From: Candidatus Gastranaerophilales bacterium
Lineage (GTDB): Bacteria > Cyanobacteriota > Vampirovibrionia > Gastranaerophilales > Gastranaerophilaceae
Length of the DNA stretch: 36,882 nt
Assembly: GCA_944325535.1 (NCBI GenBank)
Contig: CALVAL010000015.1
Coordinates: 1-36,882, forward strand
Reading direction: 5' to 3'
Part shown: positions 24,191-32,493 of the stretch, in pieces
Layout: every line of letters begins with the position of its first letter
Numbering within the stretch: position 1 is the first letter of the stretch
Program-made: the position numbers and the translations under genes
The notes under the pieces: generated by a model
What the model saw: only the letters and a program-made list of their open reading frames with translations
The model's database searches: none
Told to the model about the DNA's origin: nothing

Positions 24191-24778
24191 TTAAATTTCA
24201 ATTTCGCCTTGTCTAAAAATAACTATTTCATTATCTTTAAATCCAGCTACAGTAGAAGCTTTGCCTTTTGCGGTATGTCCGAAATCCGGAATTACTAAAT
24301 CAACTTTATCACCAATATAATTCATTGCTTCTTCGTAGCTTAATGCTGCAGGCTCGCCAGATAAATTTGCACTAGTAGTAGCAAGAGTATGACCTTCAAT
24401 ATTCTTACATATTTCTTGAAAAACTTTATTATCAGGAATTCTTACACCCACTGTATTCATTCCTGATGTAATATAATCTGGTGTATTTTCAGATTTTTCA
24501 AGCACAAGAGTTAATGCTCCAGGGAAATATTTTTTGATTAATTTTTGAGCCTCTTTAGGAATTGGCTGTTTTAAATAATCAAAAAGATTATAAAATTCAT
24601 TACTCATTAAAATTAGTGGTTTTTTACCATCTCTATGCTTAATTTCATAAATCTTTTTAACAGCTTCTTCATTATTTGGCAAACATCCAAGTCCCCATAC
24701 GGTATCAGTAACATATGCAATTACTCCACCATTTTTTAAAATTTCGTTTATATTATTTTTTGTAAAAAAATCTTTCAT
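24191..24778 (-). CDS. tsaC: L-threonylcarbamoyladenylate synthase (TsaC/Sua5/YrdC family)
   Basis: 195 residues, the single-domain YrdC form. It makes threonylcarbamoyl-AMP from Thr, bicarbonate and ATP for the t6A modification of ANN-decoding tRNAs. Motifs: NGGVIAYVTDTVWGLGC, KIYEIKHRDGKKPLILM, YFPGALTLVLE, VGVRIPD and TTSANLSGEPA. The start at 24778 gives the normal short N-terminus before the YrdC core and has GAGG nine bases upstream. An ATG 13 codons further (24817) is close to a -10 box and cannot be excluded. Divergent from the lipid-synthesis cluster. Confidence 0.93.
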   Translation of the reverse strand: MKDFFTKNNINEILKNGGVIAYVTDTVWGLGCLPNNEEAVKKIYEIKHRDGKKPLILMSNEFYNLFDYLKQPIPKEAQKLIKKYFPGALTLVLEKSENTPDYITSGMNTVGVRIPDNKVFQEICKNIEGHTLATTSANLSGEPAALSYEEAMNYIGDKVDLVIPDFGHTAKGKASTVAGFKDNEIVIFRQGEIEI

Positions 24779-24831
24779 ATCCTTAGTCCTCATCCTAGTT
24801 TTAAATGACTTGCTCATGAAATCACTTTTAT

Positions 24832-24839
24832 ATTATAAT
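24832..24839. promoter_or_regulatory. Overlapping divergent -10 boxes
   Basis: ATTATAAT carries TATAAT on the plus strand (24834-24839) and on the minus strand (24837-24832). The plus side has TTGCTC 18 bases upstream and serves the 81-aa gene and yceD. The minus side would serve tsaC. The two promoters probably exclude each other. Confidence 0.5.
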
Positions 24840-24870
24840 ACAGTAGCATTATAAAGATAAAGGAGACATT

Positions 24871-25116
24871 ATGGTTCAACAATTTAATACTCCACAAAAG
24901 ACAAGACAAGCAGTTATTTTGTTCTTAAAAGGATCTGCAACTCCGGTTGTAATGTATTTTGAAAATCCTCAAGCTGTTTATGCAGAATTAAAACAGTTAA
25001 TGAAAAGTCCTACACCAGTTCTCGTAGAAAAAGAACCTATAGGACCTATTAAAAAATTATGTTTTGTCTCTACGCAAATAGCAGGTCTTGTATTACAGGA
25101 AGAACCTTATGCATAA
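24871..25116 (+). CDS. Small conserved-looking protein, unknown function
   Basis: 81 residues, compact alpha/beta pattern: RQAVILFLKGSATPVVMYFE, a helix AVYAELKQLMKS, then strands PTPVLVEKEPIGPIKKLCFV and STQIAGLVLQEE. No known family. A strong AAAGGAGA precedes the ATG. Its last eight bases overlap the yceD start, so it is translationally coupled to the yceD-rpmF-plsX cluster and may belong to that regulon. Confidence 0.72.
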   Translation: MVQQFNTPQKTRQAVILFLKGSATPVVMYFENPQAVYAELKQLMKSPTPVLVEKEPIGPIKKLCFVSTQIAGLVLQEEPYA

Positions 25117-25612
25117 TAATGATGAAAATCTAAAAATTATATCTATAGATGATATTGAAAAATCAAGTAATAAAACTCTTTTTTATGAATATGACGGTGA
25201 AATTACTGAACTTGAAGATTGTAAGATTAAAGCAGAATTAGAACTAAAATCTTTAGGTGAATATATAGAAGTCAAGGGAACTATCGAAGGGAAAATAAAA
25301 CTTGAATGTGATAGATGCCTAAGCAAATATGATTATGATTTAGATTTTACGCTCGATGAAATGTATGCAAAAAATTCACTTTATGAAGAATACGGTCAAG
25401 AGCTAGAACTCAAGTCAGGACAGTTTGTTACGGATTTAAATGGTGCGAAAGAAATTGATATTTATGACTTATTGTATCAATCTGTAATATTGCAGTTACC
25501 AAATAAAAAAGTTTGTGGTATAAATTGTAATGAGGGATTATTTGTTTCAGATGATGAAATGAAAATTCCCGATGAACGAATGGAAGTATTCAAAAATATC
25601 AAAATAGAATAA
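25109..25612 (+). CDS. yceD: YceD/DUF177-family protein
   Basis: 167 residues. The DUF177 (YceD) pattern is seen: a central VKGTIEGKIKLECDRCLSKY with the CxxC pair, and later acidic FVTDLNGAKEIDIYDLLYQSVILQLP and VCGINC. YceD sits before rpmF in most bacteria and is linked to 23S rRNA/L32 levels. Here too it precedes rpmF, plsX and fabH. ATG 25109 overlaps the previous gene and has AGGAAG upstream; an open frame extends seven codons further without a site. Confidence 0.87.
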   Translation: MHNNDENLKIISIDDIEKSSNKTLFYEYDGEITELEDCKIKAELELKSLGEYIEVKGTIEGKIKLECDRCLSKYDYDLDFTLDEMYAKNSLYEEYGQELELKSGQFVTDLNGAKEIDIYDLLYQSVILQLPNKKVCGINCNEGLFVSDDEMKIPDERMEVFKNIKIE

Positions 25613-25737
25613 CCCGATAATATAAGTAGTACTCAACATTATACGCTGTAACAATAAAAAGTATTTTGTAAAAAAGAATAGAATAAAATCAAAATACATT
25701 GGAATAGCAAACAAATTTAGAAAGGATGATATAAGAA
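25613..25737 (+). promoter_or_regulatory. rpmF leader with possible hairpin
   Basis: A 125-base AT-rich gap in an otherwise compact operon. GTATTTTG (25661-25668) is complementary to CAAAATAC (25690-25697). AAAGGA lies about 11 bases before the rpmF ATG. It could hold a promoter, a processing site or an L32 feedback site; nothing decides between these. Confidence 0.3.
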
Positions 25738-26076
25738 ATGGCAGTACCAAAGAAAAGAACAGGGCATAGCGCTCAAGGAAAAAGAAGATCAAATTGGAAG
25801 GCTACAAAGCCTGAATTAACAACTTGTCCTAATTGCGGACAAAAAGTATTAACTCACACAGTATGCACAGCTTGTGGAACTTACAAAGGAAAAGTAGTTT
25901 CTAAAAAAGCTGAAGGCTATGTAGAAGAAGTTAAAGAAGAAAAAAAAGCTAAAAAATCAACTAAAAAAGCAGAAGCTCCAGTAGCTGAAGAAGTAAAAGT
26001 TGAAGAAGCTAAAGCTGAAGAAACTGTAGAAGAAGCAAAAGAAGAATCTCCAGCTGAAGAAAAAACTGAAGAATAG
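25738..26076 (+). CDS. rpmF: 50S ribosomal protein L32 with long acidic/Lys tail
   Basis: 112 residues against about 57 for typical L32. Residues 1-60 are L32: MAVPKKRTGHSAQGKRRSNW, then a zinc ribbon with CPNC (C30, C33) and CTAC. From about residue 60 a low-complexity tail of Glu, Lys, Ala and Val runs to the end (VEEVKEEKKAKKSTKKAEAP and AEETVEEAKEESPAEEKTEE). The tail is not needed for the known L32 fold and would extend from the ribosome surface. It precedes plsX by 13 bases, the classic rpmF-plsX-fab order. Confidence 0.95.
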   Translation: MAVPKKRTGHSAQGKRRSNWKATKPELTTCPNCGQKVLTHTVCTACGTYKGKVVSKKAEGYVEEVKEEKKAKKSTKKAEAPVAEEVKVEEAKAEETVEEAKEESPAEEKTEE

Positions 26077-26089
26077 AGGGATGAATTAG

Positions 26090-27145
26090 ATGACAAGAAT
26101 AGCTATAGATGCGATGGGGGGAGACCACGCTCCGTTTGAGATAGTTGCAGGTGCAGTATGGGCAGCAGCAGAATATGGCGTAGCGTTGGAATTAGTCGGT
26201 AAACAAGATAGAATCGAACATTGTCTAGAGGCAATACAACAAGAAGGTTTTCTATCAGACTGCGGTAAAGCAGGAAGAAAAAGAAGAGTTCGAGTAGATG
26301 TAAAGTCTTTGGATATAAAAATTACCCACGCATCAGAAATTATTGAAATGGGCGAAGCACCAGGACAAGCTATTCGTAAAAAGAAAAATTCATCAATAGT
26401 ATTAGCGGTAAACTCAGTTGCAACAGGAAGCTCTGAAGCTCTTGTTGCAGCAGGTTCTACCGGTGCAGCAATGGCTTCTAGCTTGTTTGGTCTAGGCAGA
26501 ATTCCTGGAATCGACAGACCAGCTATTGCGGTTACATTACCTACAATGAAAAAGCCTATTGTTATAATCGATGCAGGTGCTAATAGTAATTGTACACCTC
26601 AAATGTTAAAACAATTTGCAATTATGGGTATGACTTTCTCTAAAAATGTTCTAGGTATCGAAAATCCTCGTGTTGGAGTACTAAACATAGGGGAAGAGGC
26701 TGGAAAAGGAAATGAGCTTGCTCAAAATACTTACAACATTTTAGAAGAAGAAAAAGAAAAGTTTAACTTTATGGGTAACGTTGAAGGAAGAGAGTTATTC
26801 CTTAACGTATGCGACGTAGTAGTATGTGATGGTTTTGTAGGAAACGTAGTACTTAAAGTTACAGAAGGTACATCATCATTACTATTCAAAATGATTAAAA
26901 GCGAGTTTAAGTCAGATTTTCTTGGTATGTTAATCGGACTACTTGCTAAGCCTTTTATGAAAAGAATTTATGAAAAAATTAATTACGAGGAATTTGGCGG
27001 AGCTTTATTACTCGGTGTAAAAGGTATAACTGTAATTTCACATGGCAGAAGCAAAGCTTATGCAATCAAAAATGCAGTAAGAGTTGCTAAAGAAGCCGTT
27101 GAAACAGGGGTAAACAGAAAGATTTCCGAATCAATTGAAGCATAA
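26090..27145 (+). CDS. plsX: Phosphate acyltransferase PlsX
   Basis: 351 residues. Makes acyl-phosphate from acyl-ACP for PlsY, the first step of phospholipid synthesis. The N-terminal RIAIDAMGGDHAP is diagnostic. Also SEIIEMGEAPGQAIRKKKNS, AAGSTGAAMA, GIDRPAIAVTLPT, VIIDAGANSNC, LNIGEEAGKGN, VVCDGFVGNVVLK and FGGALLLGVKG match. A short basic insert (KAGRKRRVRVDV, about 61-72) lies between the first strands. GAGGG precedes the start. Confidence 0.97.
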   Translation: MTRIAIDAMGGDHAPFEIVAGAVWAAAEYGVALELVGKQDRIEHCLEAIQQEGFLSDCGKAGRKRRVRVDVKSLDIKITHASEIIEMGEAPGQAIRKKKNSSIVLAVNSVATGSSEALVAAGSTGAAMASSLFGLGRIPGIDRPAIAVTLPTMKKPIVIIDAGANSNCTPQMLKQFAIMGMTFSKNVLGIENPRVGVLNIGEEAGKGNELAQNTYNILEEEKEKFNFMGNVEGRELFLNVCDVVVCDGFVGNVVLKVTEGTSSLLFKMIKSEFKSDFLGMLIGLLAKPFMKRIYEKINYEEFGGALLLGVKGITVISHGRSKAYAIKNAVRVAKEAVETGVNRKISESIEA

Positions 27146-27209
27146 TTTTCTATTATTTGAAAATTAATTCACCCCAAATGTAAAATATTGAAGAAGGAGT
27201 AATCAATTA

Positions 27210-28220
27210 ATGGGAAATAATCTAATTCCTTTGAGAATTGCCGGTGTTGGATATAGCCTTCCAGAAACGGTAATTACGAATGAGGATTTGACAAAACTAT
27301 ATGATACATCTGATGAATGGATTTACACTAGAACTGGAATTAAAGAAAGAAGAGTTGTATCAGGAGAAGAAAACGCAATTGATTTAGGATATCAAGCAGC
27401 AAAAAATGCAATTGAAAAATCTGGAATTGATATAGAAGAACTTGATTTAATTTTAGCGGCATCTTCCGCACCACCTGATTTATATCCTGCTATTGCTTGT
27501 CATATTCATCAAAGGCTTGGTATCCAAAGACAAATTCCAGCTTTCGACATAACAGCTGCTTGCTCTGGATTAATTTATGGACTAAGCATTGCAAAAGCTT
27601 ATATTTCATCAGGAATGTATAAAAATATATTGATTGTAGCAACTGATAATAATTCAAGACTAGTTGACTGGACAGATAGAGGAACTTCAATTCTATTCGG
27701 CGATGGTGCTGGAGCTATGGTTGTTACAGCATCTGAAGACGGAGTTGATGATGTAATTGCAATTGATATAAAAGCAGACGGCAATTATGGAAATTTAATT
27801 GAACTAGCTTTTGATGGTAAAAACTGTCCTTTAGTTGAGCAATATGAAGAAAAACCTAAAGGAATTAGAATGAATGGACGCGGAGTATACACGTTTGTTG
27901 CAAAAATTCTTCCTCACTATGTAGAAGAATTAGTTGCAAAAGCTGGTATGAATGCTGATGATATTGATTATTTAATACCTCATCAAGCTAATATTAGAAT
28001 TATTCAAGCTGTTCAAGAAAGACTTGGATATTCAGATGATAAAGTAGTTACTAATATAAAATATTATGGTAACACCTCGGCAGCTTCTATTCCGATTGCT
28101 TTAGCTGAAAGCGTTGAAAAAGGGAAAGTTAAATTAGGAACTACTGCAATTTTATGCGGATTCGGAGCAGGTATGACCTGGGGCGGAGCTGTAGTAAGAT
28201 TAAGAGAAGGTATATGCTAA
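27210..28220 (+). CDS. fabH: Beta-ketoacyl-ACP synthase III FabH
   Basis: 336 residues. Condenses acetyl-CoA with malonyl-ACP to start fatty-acid synthesis. Catalytic triad: C118 in DITAACSGLIYG, H258 in IPHQANIRI, N288 in YYGNTSAAS. Also TRTGIKERR and FGDGAGAMV. AAGGAG precedes the ATG. Its last seven bases overlap the start of a 64-aa gene. Confidence 0.97.
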   Translation: MGNNLIPLRIAGVGYSLPETVITNEDLTKLYDTSDEWIYTRTGIKERRVVSGEENAIDLGYQAAKNAIEKSGIDIEELDLILAASSAPPDLYPAIACHIHQRLGIQRQIPAFDITAACSGLIYGLSIAKAYISSGMYKNILIVATDNNSRLVDWTDRGTSILFGDGAGAMVVTASEDGVDDVIAIDIKADGNYGNLIELAFDGKNCPLVEQYEEKPKGIRMNGRGVYTFVAKILPHYVEELVAKAGMNADDIDYLIPHQANIRIIQAVQERLGYSDDKVVTNIKYYGNTSAASIPIALAESVEKGKVKLGTTAILCGFGAGMTWGGAVVRLREGIC

Positions 28221-28408
28221 ATATAAAGACTCGCAGAAGCTTATTGTTTGGGGCTTCTGCGTTATACTTTGGAATAAATTCCAATATAAAAAATCAAGTA
28301 TTATTACCGGATATAAGTAATGAATATGTATCTTTAGTAGATATAAGAAAAAATTGGTTAAAAAAATTGTATCCTGAAACAGATATTTTTGAAAAAATTA
28401 AGGAGTAA
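28214..28408 (+). CDS. 64-aa unknown protein inside the fab operon, twin-Arg-like N-terminus
   Basis: The ATG overlaps the fabH stop (ATGCTAA), and the frame fills the otherwise empty 193 bases up to fabD, which begins six bases after it. The protein starts MLNIKTRRSLLFGASALYFG: TRRSLL followed by a hydrophobic stretch resembles a twin-arginine signal. The remainder (NEYVSLVDIRKNWLKKLYPE, then TDIFEKIKE) is amphipathic and charged. The ribosome site is modest (AAGG three bases before ATG), consistent with coupling to fabH. No family is recognised. The signal reading is tentative, as the hydrophobic part is short. Confidence 0.6.
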   Translation: MLNIKTRRSLLFGASALYFGINSNIKNQVLLPDISNEYVSLVDIRKNWLKKLYPETDIFEKIKE

Positions 28409-28413
28409 TAATT

Positions 28414-29361
28414 ATGGTAAAAAAAGTTGCATTCTTATTTCCTGGACAAGGCTCACAAGCTGTAGGAATGGGAAAAGATTTGTATGAAAATTTTGACGCA
28501 GCAAAAAATGTTTTTGATACTGCTGATAAGACTCTTGAAAAGAGTATAACAAAGATTTGTTTTGAAGGTCCTGAGGAAGATTTAAAATTAACAGTTAATA
28601 CTCAACCTTCAATTGTTACAATGTCTATTGCTGCAATGGAAGCTCTAAAATCTGAGCTAAAAATTGAGCCTAGCTATGTTGCTGGTCATTCATTAGGTGA
28701 ATATTGTGCAATGTATGCAGCTCAGGTAATGGATTTAGAAACAACCTTAAAATTAATCCAAAAAAGAGCCGATTTAATGGGTGCAACAAAAGCCGGTTCA
28801 ATGGCTGCTGTATTGAATGCAACAGAAGAGCAACTAAAAGCCGGTCTTGAAGAAGGCTCAAAAGTTGGTTATGTTGATGTAGCTAATTATAATTCCCCTG
28901 CTCAAGTAGTAATTACTGGAGCCGATGATGCTGTAAAAGCAGCTAGTGATTATCTTTTAGCAAACGGAGTAAGAAGAGTTGTCCCTCTTGCAGTATCAGG
29001 AGCTTTCCATTCTAAATTTATGGAAAATGCCGGTAAAGAATTTGCATCATTTGTTGCTGATTTTAATTTAAATGATGCAAAAGTTCCTGTTATCACAAAT
29101 GTTGATGCAGAAATTACAACAAGTGCAGATGATTTTAAATCAAAAATGCCACGTCAAATTTCTTCATCTGTACATTGGACTCAAACTATTCAAAAAATGG
29201 TCTCAGAAGGCGTTGATACATTTATAGAAATCGGACCTGGAAAAGTATTAGCAGGATTGAATAAAAAAATAGCTCCAGAAGCTACTGTTTATAATGTATT
29301 TGATAAAGCATCATTAGAAGCAACTATTGAAAGTCTAAAAGAACAATTAATTAACGCATAA
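28414..29361 (+). CDS. fabD: Malonyl-CoA:ACP transacylase FabD
   Basis: 315 residues. Loads malonyl onto ACP. FLFPGQGSQAVGMG at the N-terminus, nucleophile S93 in AGHSLGEY, catalytic H199 in SGAFHSKFM, then the conserved FIEIGPGKVLAGL near the C-terminus. Strong AAGGAG site. Part of the fabH-fabD-fabG order. Confidence 0.97.
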   Translation: MVKKVAFLFPGQGSQAVGMGKDLYENFDAAKNVFDTADKTLEKSITKICFEGPEEDLKLTVNTQPSIVTMSIAAMEALKSELKIEPSYVAGHSLGEYCAMYAAQVMDLETTLKLIQKRADLMGATKAGSMAAVLNATEEQLKAGLEEGSKVGYVDVANYNSPAQVVITGADDAVKAASDYLLANGVRRVVPLAVSGAFHSKFMENAGKEFASFVADFNLNDAKVPVITNVDAEITTSADDFKSKMPRQISSSVHWTQTIQKMVSEGVDTFIEIGPGKVLAGLNKKIAPEATVYNVFDKASLEATIESLKEQLINA

Positions 29362-29378
29362 TAATAAGGAGAAATAAA

Positions 29379-30104
29379 ATGAGTGAAAAATTAGCATTAG
29401 TAACAGGCGGTTCTCGTGGTATCGGAAAAGCTTGTGCTTTAGAACTTGCTCGCGCAGGTTATGACATTGTAATCAACTATGCAGGAAATGAAGAAGCAGC
29501 AAATAAAACTGTTGAAGAAATTAAAGCTCTTGGCGTTGAAGCTGCAGCTTATAAATTTGACGTATCAAATGCAGAACAAGTAAATGCAGGAATTGCAGAA
29601 ATTGTTGAAAAATTCGGCAGAATTGACGTTTTAGTAAACAATGCTGGTATTACTCGCGACGGTCTATTCATGAGAATGAGCGAAGAGAACTGGAATGCAG
29701 TAATTAATACAAATTTATCAAGTGCTTTCTATGTTTCACAACCGGTTGTAAAAGTTATGATGAAACAAAGATCAGGAGCAATTGTTAATATGGCATCTGT
29801 AGTTGGTGTTTCAGGTAATGCTGGTCAAGCTAACTACTCAGCTGCTAAAGCAGGACTTATCGGACTAACTAAGACTCTTGCAAAAGAATTAGGTTCAAGA
29901 GGTATTAGAGTAAACGCTGTAGCTCCTGGTTTTATTAACACTGATATGACTAAAGATTTAGATACTTCTAAATTCTTAGACTTCATTCCACTTAAGAGAT
30001 TAGGTGAAGTAGAAGATATCGCAAAAACTGTTAAATTTTTAGCTGCAGATGCTGATTATATTACAGGTCAGGTAATCGAAGTAGACGGCGGTCTTATTAT
30101 TTAA
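29379..30104 (+). CDS. fabG: 3-oxoacyl-ACP reductase FabG
   Basis: 241 residues, classical short-chain dehydrogenase. NADP-binding TGGSRGIGKA (9-18), NNAG at 87-90, catalytic S140, Y153 and K157 (YSAAK), and the C-terminal GQVIEVDGGL. Reduces the beta-keto group in each elongation cycle. Starts 17 bases after fabD with AAGGAG. Confidence 0.97.
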   Translation: MSEKLALVTGGSRGIGKACALELARAGYDIVINYAGNEEAANKTVEEIKALGVEAAAYKFDVSNAEQVNAGIAEIVEKFGRIDVLVNNAGITRDGLFMRMSEENWNAVINTNLSSAFYVSQPVVKVMMKQRSGAIVNMASVVGVSGNAGQANYSAAKAGLIGLTKTLAKELGSRGIRVNAVAPGFINTDMTKDLDTSKFLDFIPLKRLGEVEDIAKTVKFLAADADYITGQVIEVDGGLII

Positions 30105-30129
30105 GAACTGTAACAAATTTTTAAGTTTA

Positions 30130-30157
30130 TTGCAAAAATATCTTGAAATAGTATAAT
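30130..30157 (+). promoter_or_regulatory. acpP promoter
   Basis: TTGCAA (30130-30135), a 16-base spacer and TATAAT (30152-30157). A palindrome GTGTA-T-TACAC lies just downstream (30169-30179), in the leader, and could be an operator. It allows extra acpP transcription, as expected for an abundant carrier. Confidence 0.65.
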
Positions 30158-30200
30158 TTAGTAGAATAGTGTATTACACAATAAATAAGAGGATAAAAAC

Positions 30201-30431
30201 ATGAGTACATTAGAAAAAGTAAAAAAAGTTGTAGTTGATCAATTAAGCTGTGATGAAGCTTTAGTTACTCCAGAAGCTAGCTTTACTGCTGACTTAGGTG
30301 CTGACTCTTTAGATACAGTTGAATTAGTTATGGCTTTCGAAGAAGAATTCGGTTGCGAAATTCCTGATGAAGAAGCTGAAAAAATTCAAACTGTTCAAGA
30401 TGCGGTAAACTACATCGAAGCTCACTCATAG
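30201..30431 (+). CDS. acpP: Acyl carrier protein
   Basis: 76 residues, very acidic, four-helix ACP. S36 in [13 protein letters not shown] is the 4'-phosphopantetheine site. It has its own promoter, and a hairpin follows before fabF. AGAGGA precedes the ATG. Confidence 0.98.
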   Translation: MSTLEKVKKVVVDQLSCDEALVTPEASFTADLGADSLDTVELVMAFEEEFGCEIPDEEAEKIQTVQDAVNYIEAHS

Positions 30432-30450
30432 TTAGTTAAAAATTTATATT

Positions 30451-30485
30451 AAGAGGGTGAGGATACTATATATTTTCGCCCTCTT
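30451..30485 (+). terminator. Weak terminator/attenuator hairpin after acpP
   Basis: AAGAGGG pairs with CCCTCTT around a 21-base loop, followed by a broken T run. It probably reduces read-through from acpP to fabF rather than blocking it. Confidence 0.5.
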
Positions 30486-30511
30486 ATTTATTATTAAGGA
30501 AAAGGAAAGAA

Positions 30512-31759
30512 ATGACAAAACGTAGAGTTGTAATTACAGGGATGGGAGCAGTATCACCTTTCGGTGTTGGGGTTGATGTGCTATGGAATTCTTTAATTTC
30601 AGGAAAAAGCGGAATCTCTCTTACTGAAGCGATGGATACTGAAAAACATACTGTTAAAATTTCAGGAGAATGCAAAACTTTTGATCCTGAACAATATATT
30701 GATCCAAAAGAAGCTAAGAAAATGGACAGATTTACTCAATTTGCAATCGTAGCAGCTGATGAAGCTATTAAAGATGCAAAATTAGAAGGAGTAGATGTTG
30801 ATCCTTATAGAATAGGGGTTATGGTAAGTTCAGCAGCTGGTGGTTTTAAAACTTTTGAAAAAAGCCACAAGGCTATTATTGATAGAGGACCTACTAAATG
30901 TTCTCCATTTACAATCCCTATGATGATTGTTGATATGCCATCAGGTAGAATTTCTATGAAATATGGCTATAAAGGTGTTAATAAGGCAGTTGTTTCTGCT
31001 TGTGCAACTGGTTCACATTCAATTGGTGATGCATTCCGTACTATTCAATATGGTGATGCTGATATTATGATTGCTGGCGGTTGCGAAGCTACAATTTGTG
31101 ATGTTGGTATTGGTGCTTTCTCTGCAGCAAGAACACTTTCTAAGAGAAATGATGAGCCTGAAAAAGCTTCTAGACCTTATGATAAAGACAGAGATGGTTT
31201 TATTATGTCAGAAGGTGCTGGAGTTTTAGTTCTTGAAGAATATGAAATGGCTAAAAAACGTGGTGCACATATTTATGCAGAAATCGTAGGTTATGGTCAA
31301 TCAGCTGATGCTTATGATATGGTTGCTCCTTGTCCAGAAGGTAAAGGTGCTACAAAATCTATGGAATTCGCTCTATCTGATGCTGGACTTGAGCCTAAAG
31401 ATATTCAATATGTTAACACTCACGGTACAAGTACTGGTTTAGGTGATATCGCTGAATCTCAAGCTGTTGCTAGAGTATTTGGGGATTTAGATACAAATAA
31501 AAATTTATATGTATCATCTACTAAATCTATGCACGGTCACATGTTAGGTGCTACTGGTGCTGTTGAAGCTATTGCTTGTATTAAAACAATTAATGAAGAT
31601 ATAGTTCCTCCAACAATCAATCTTGATAATCAAGATGAACGTGTTGCTAATTTGAACTATGTTCCTCATAAAGCAGTAAAAGCTGATGTTAAAGCTGCAT
31701 TATCAAATTCATTCGGATTTGGTGGTCACAATGCAACTTTAGTATTCAAAGAAATATAG
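30512..31759 (+). CDS. fabF: Beta-ketoacyl-ACP synthase II FabF
   Basis: 415 residues. Elongating condensing enzyme. Catalytic C164 in VSACATGSHSIG, H304 in NTHGTSTGLGD and H343 in SMHGHMLGATG. Also the N-terminal RRVVITGMGAVSPFG and the C-terminal NSFGFGGHNATLVF. Ends the fatty-acid cluster; no fabZ, fabI/fabK or acc gene is in the window. Confidence 0.97.
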   Translation: MTKRRVVITGMGAVSPFGVGVDVLWNSLISGKSGISLTEAMDTEKHTVKISGECKTFDPEQYIDPKEAKKMDRFTQFAIVAADEAIKDAKLEGVDVDPYRIGVMVSSAAGGFKTFEKSHKAIIDRGPTKCSPFTIPMMIVDMPSGRISMKYGYKGVNKAVVSACATGSHSIGDAFRTIQYGDADIMIAGGCEATICDVGIGAFSAARTLSKRNDEPEKASRPYDKDRDGFIMSEGAGVLVLEEYEMAKKRGAHIYAEIVGYGQSADAYDMVAPCPEGKGATKSMEFALSDAGLEPKDIQYVNTHGTSTGLGDIAESQAVARVFGDLDTNKNLYVSSTKSMHGHMLGATGAVEAIACIKTINEDIVPPTINLDNQDERVANLNYVPHKAVKADVKAALSNSFGFGGHNATLVFKEI

Positions 31760-31770
31760 GATTCTAATTT

Positions 31771-31810
31771 TAAGGGCGGAGCCTTTTGAAAGGCTCCGCC
31801 CTTTATTTAT
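31771..31810 (+). terminator. GC-rich terminator after fabF
   Basis: A long stem, TAAGGGCGGAGCC... with ...GGCTCCGCCCTTTA, is followed by a T-rich but interrupted tail. It is the most GC-rich hairpin in the window. The next gene's ATG lies only about ten bases beyond the stem. Confidence 0.88.
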
Positions 31811-31815
31811 TGATT

Positions 31816-32493
31816 ATGTTTGAAGATTTAAAAAACAAATTTGATTTTTATATAAGAACAAAAACTAAATTTTCAAGAAAAAATTATTCTGGGAACATAA
31901 ATAACTCAGAGGCAGAATATTTATTCGATATTTTAACTAATTATTTCCCAATTGATTTTCAAGATAATATTAGTGTTTTAGATATCGGCTCTAAAAACTG
32001 GGCTTATGTAAAAGGAGAATATGATTTTTTTAAAAACTACTCAAATCAACTAATTTTAGATGGGGTAGAAATTGATGCGTATCGCTTAAATTCAAATTTT
32101 TACTCAAGATATGAAATTGCTCAATTTTATATAAAAAATCTTCAGGGGGTAAATCAAGGGGTAAGTCATAGGGTAAACTATTATCCGGATAATCTTTTGA
32201 ATATAAATAAAAAATATGATTACATAATATGGCTTTTGCCTTTTGTTACAATTTATCCTCTTCAAAAATGGGGACTTCCTAAAAAATACTTTATGCCTCA
32301 AATACTCTTACAGCACGCTTATAGCCTTTTAAATAAACAAATGCTAATAATAAATCAAGGCGAAGAAGAAGCCGAGATTCAAAAAACTATGTTCGATAAT
32401 TTGGGTATCGAGTATAAAGAGCTTGGAACTATTAAAAGCCAAGCTCTAGAATTCAAAAATAGTCGTTATGGTTTTTTAGTAATAAAAAATTAA
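31816..32493 (+). CDS. SAM-dependent methyltransferase-like protein
   Basis: 225 residues. VLDIGSKNW (54-62) resembles the SAM-binding motif I, and LDGVEIDAYR (81-90) the acidic ribose-binding strand of class I methyltransferases. YDYIIWLLPFVTIYP may be the post-II/III region. The substrate is unknown and the match is limited to these motifs. No Shine-Dalgarno is seen, and the start lies immediately after a strong terminator stem, so expression must come from read-through, leaderless initiation or a weak site. Its stop overlaps the convergent SnoaL-like gene by four bases. Confidence 0.65.
   Translation: MFEDLKNKFDFYIRTKTKFSRKNYSGNINNSEAEYLFDILTNYFPIDFQDNISVLDIGSKNWAYVKGEYDFFKNYSNQLILDGVEIDAYRLNSNFYSRYEIAQFYIKNLQGVNQGVSHRVNYYPDNLLNINKKYDYIIWLLPFVTIYPLQKWGLPKKYFMPQILLQHAYSLLNKQMLIINQGEEEAEIQKTMFDNLGIEYKELGTIKSQALEFKNSRYGFLVIKN

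Noticed and set aside
24871-25116. Assigning the 81-aa gene a role in ribosome or lipid synthesis from its position
   Set aside because: Only proximity and overlap with yceD support this; no domain was recognised, so it is left as unknown.
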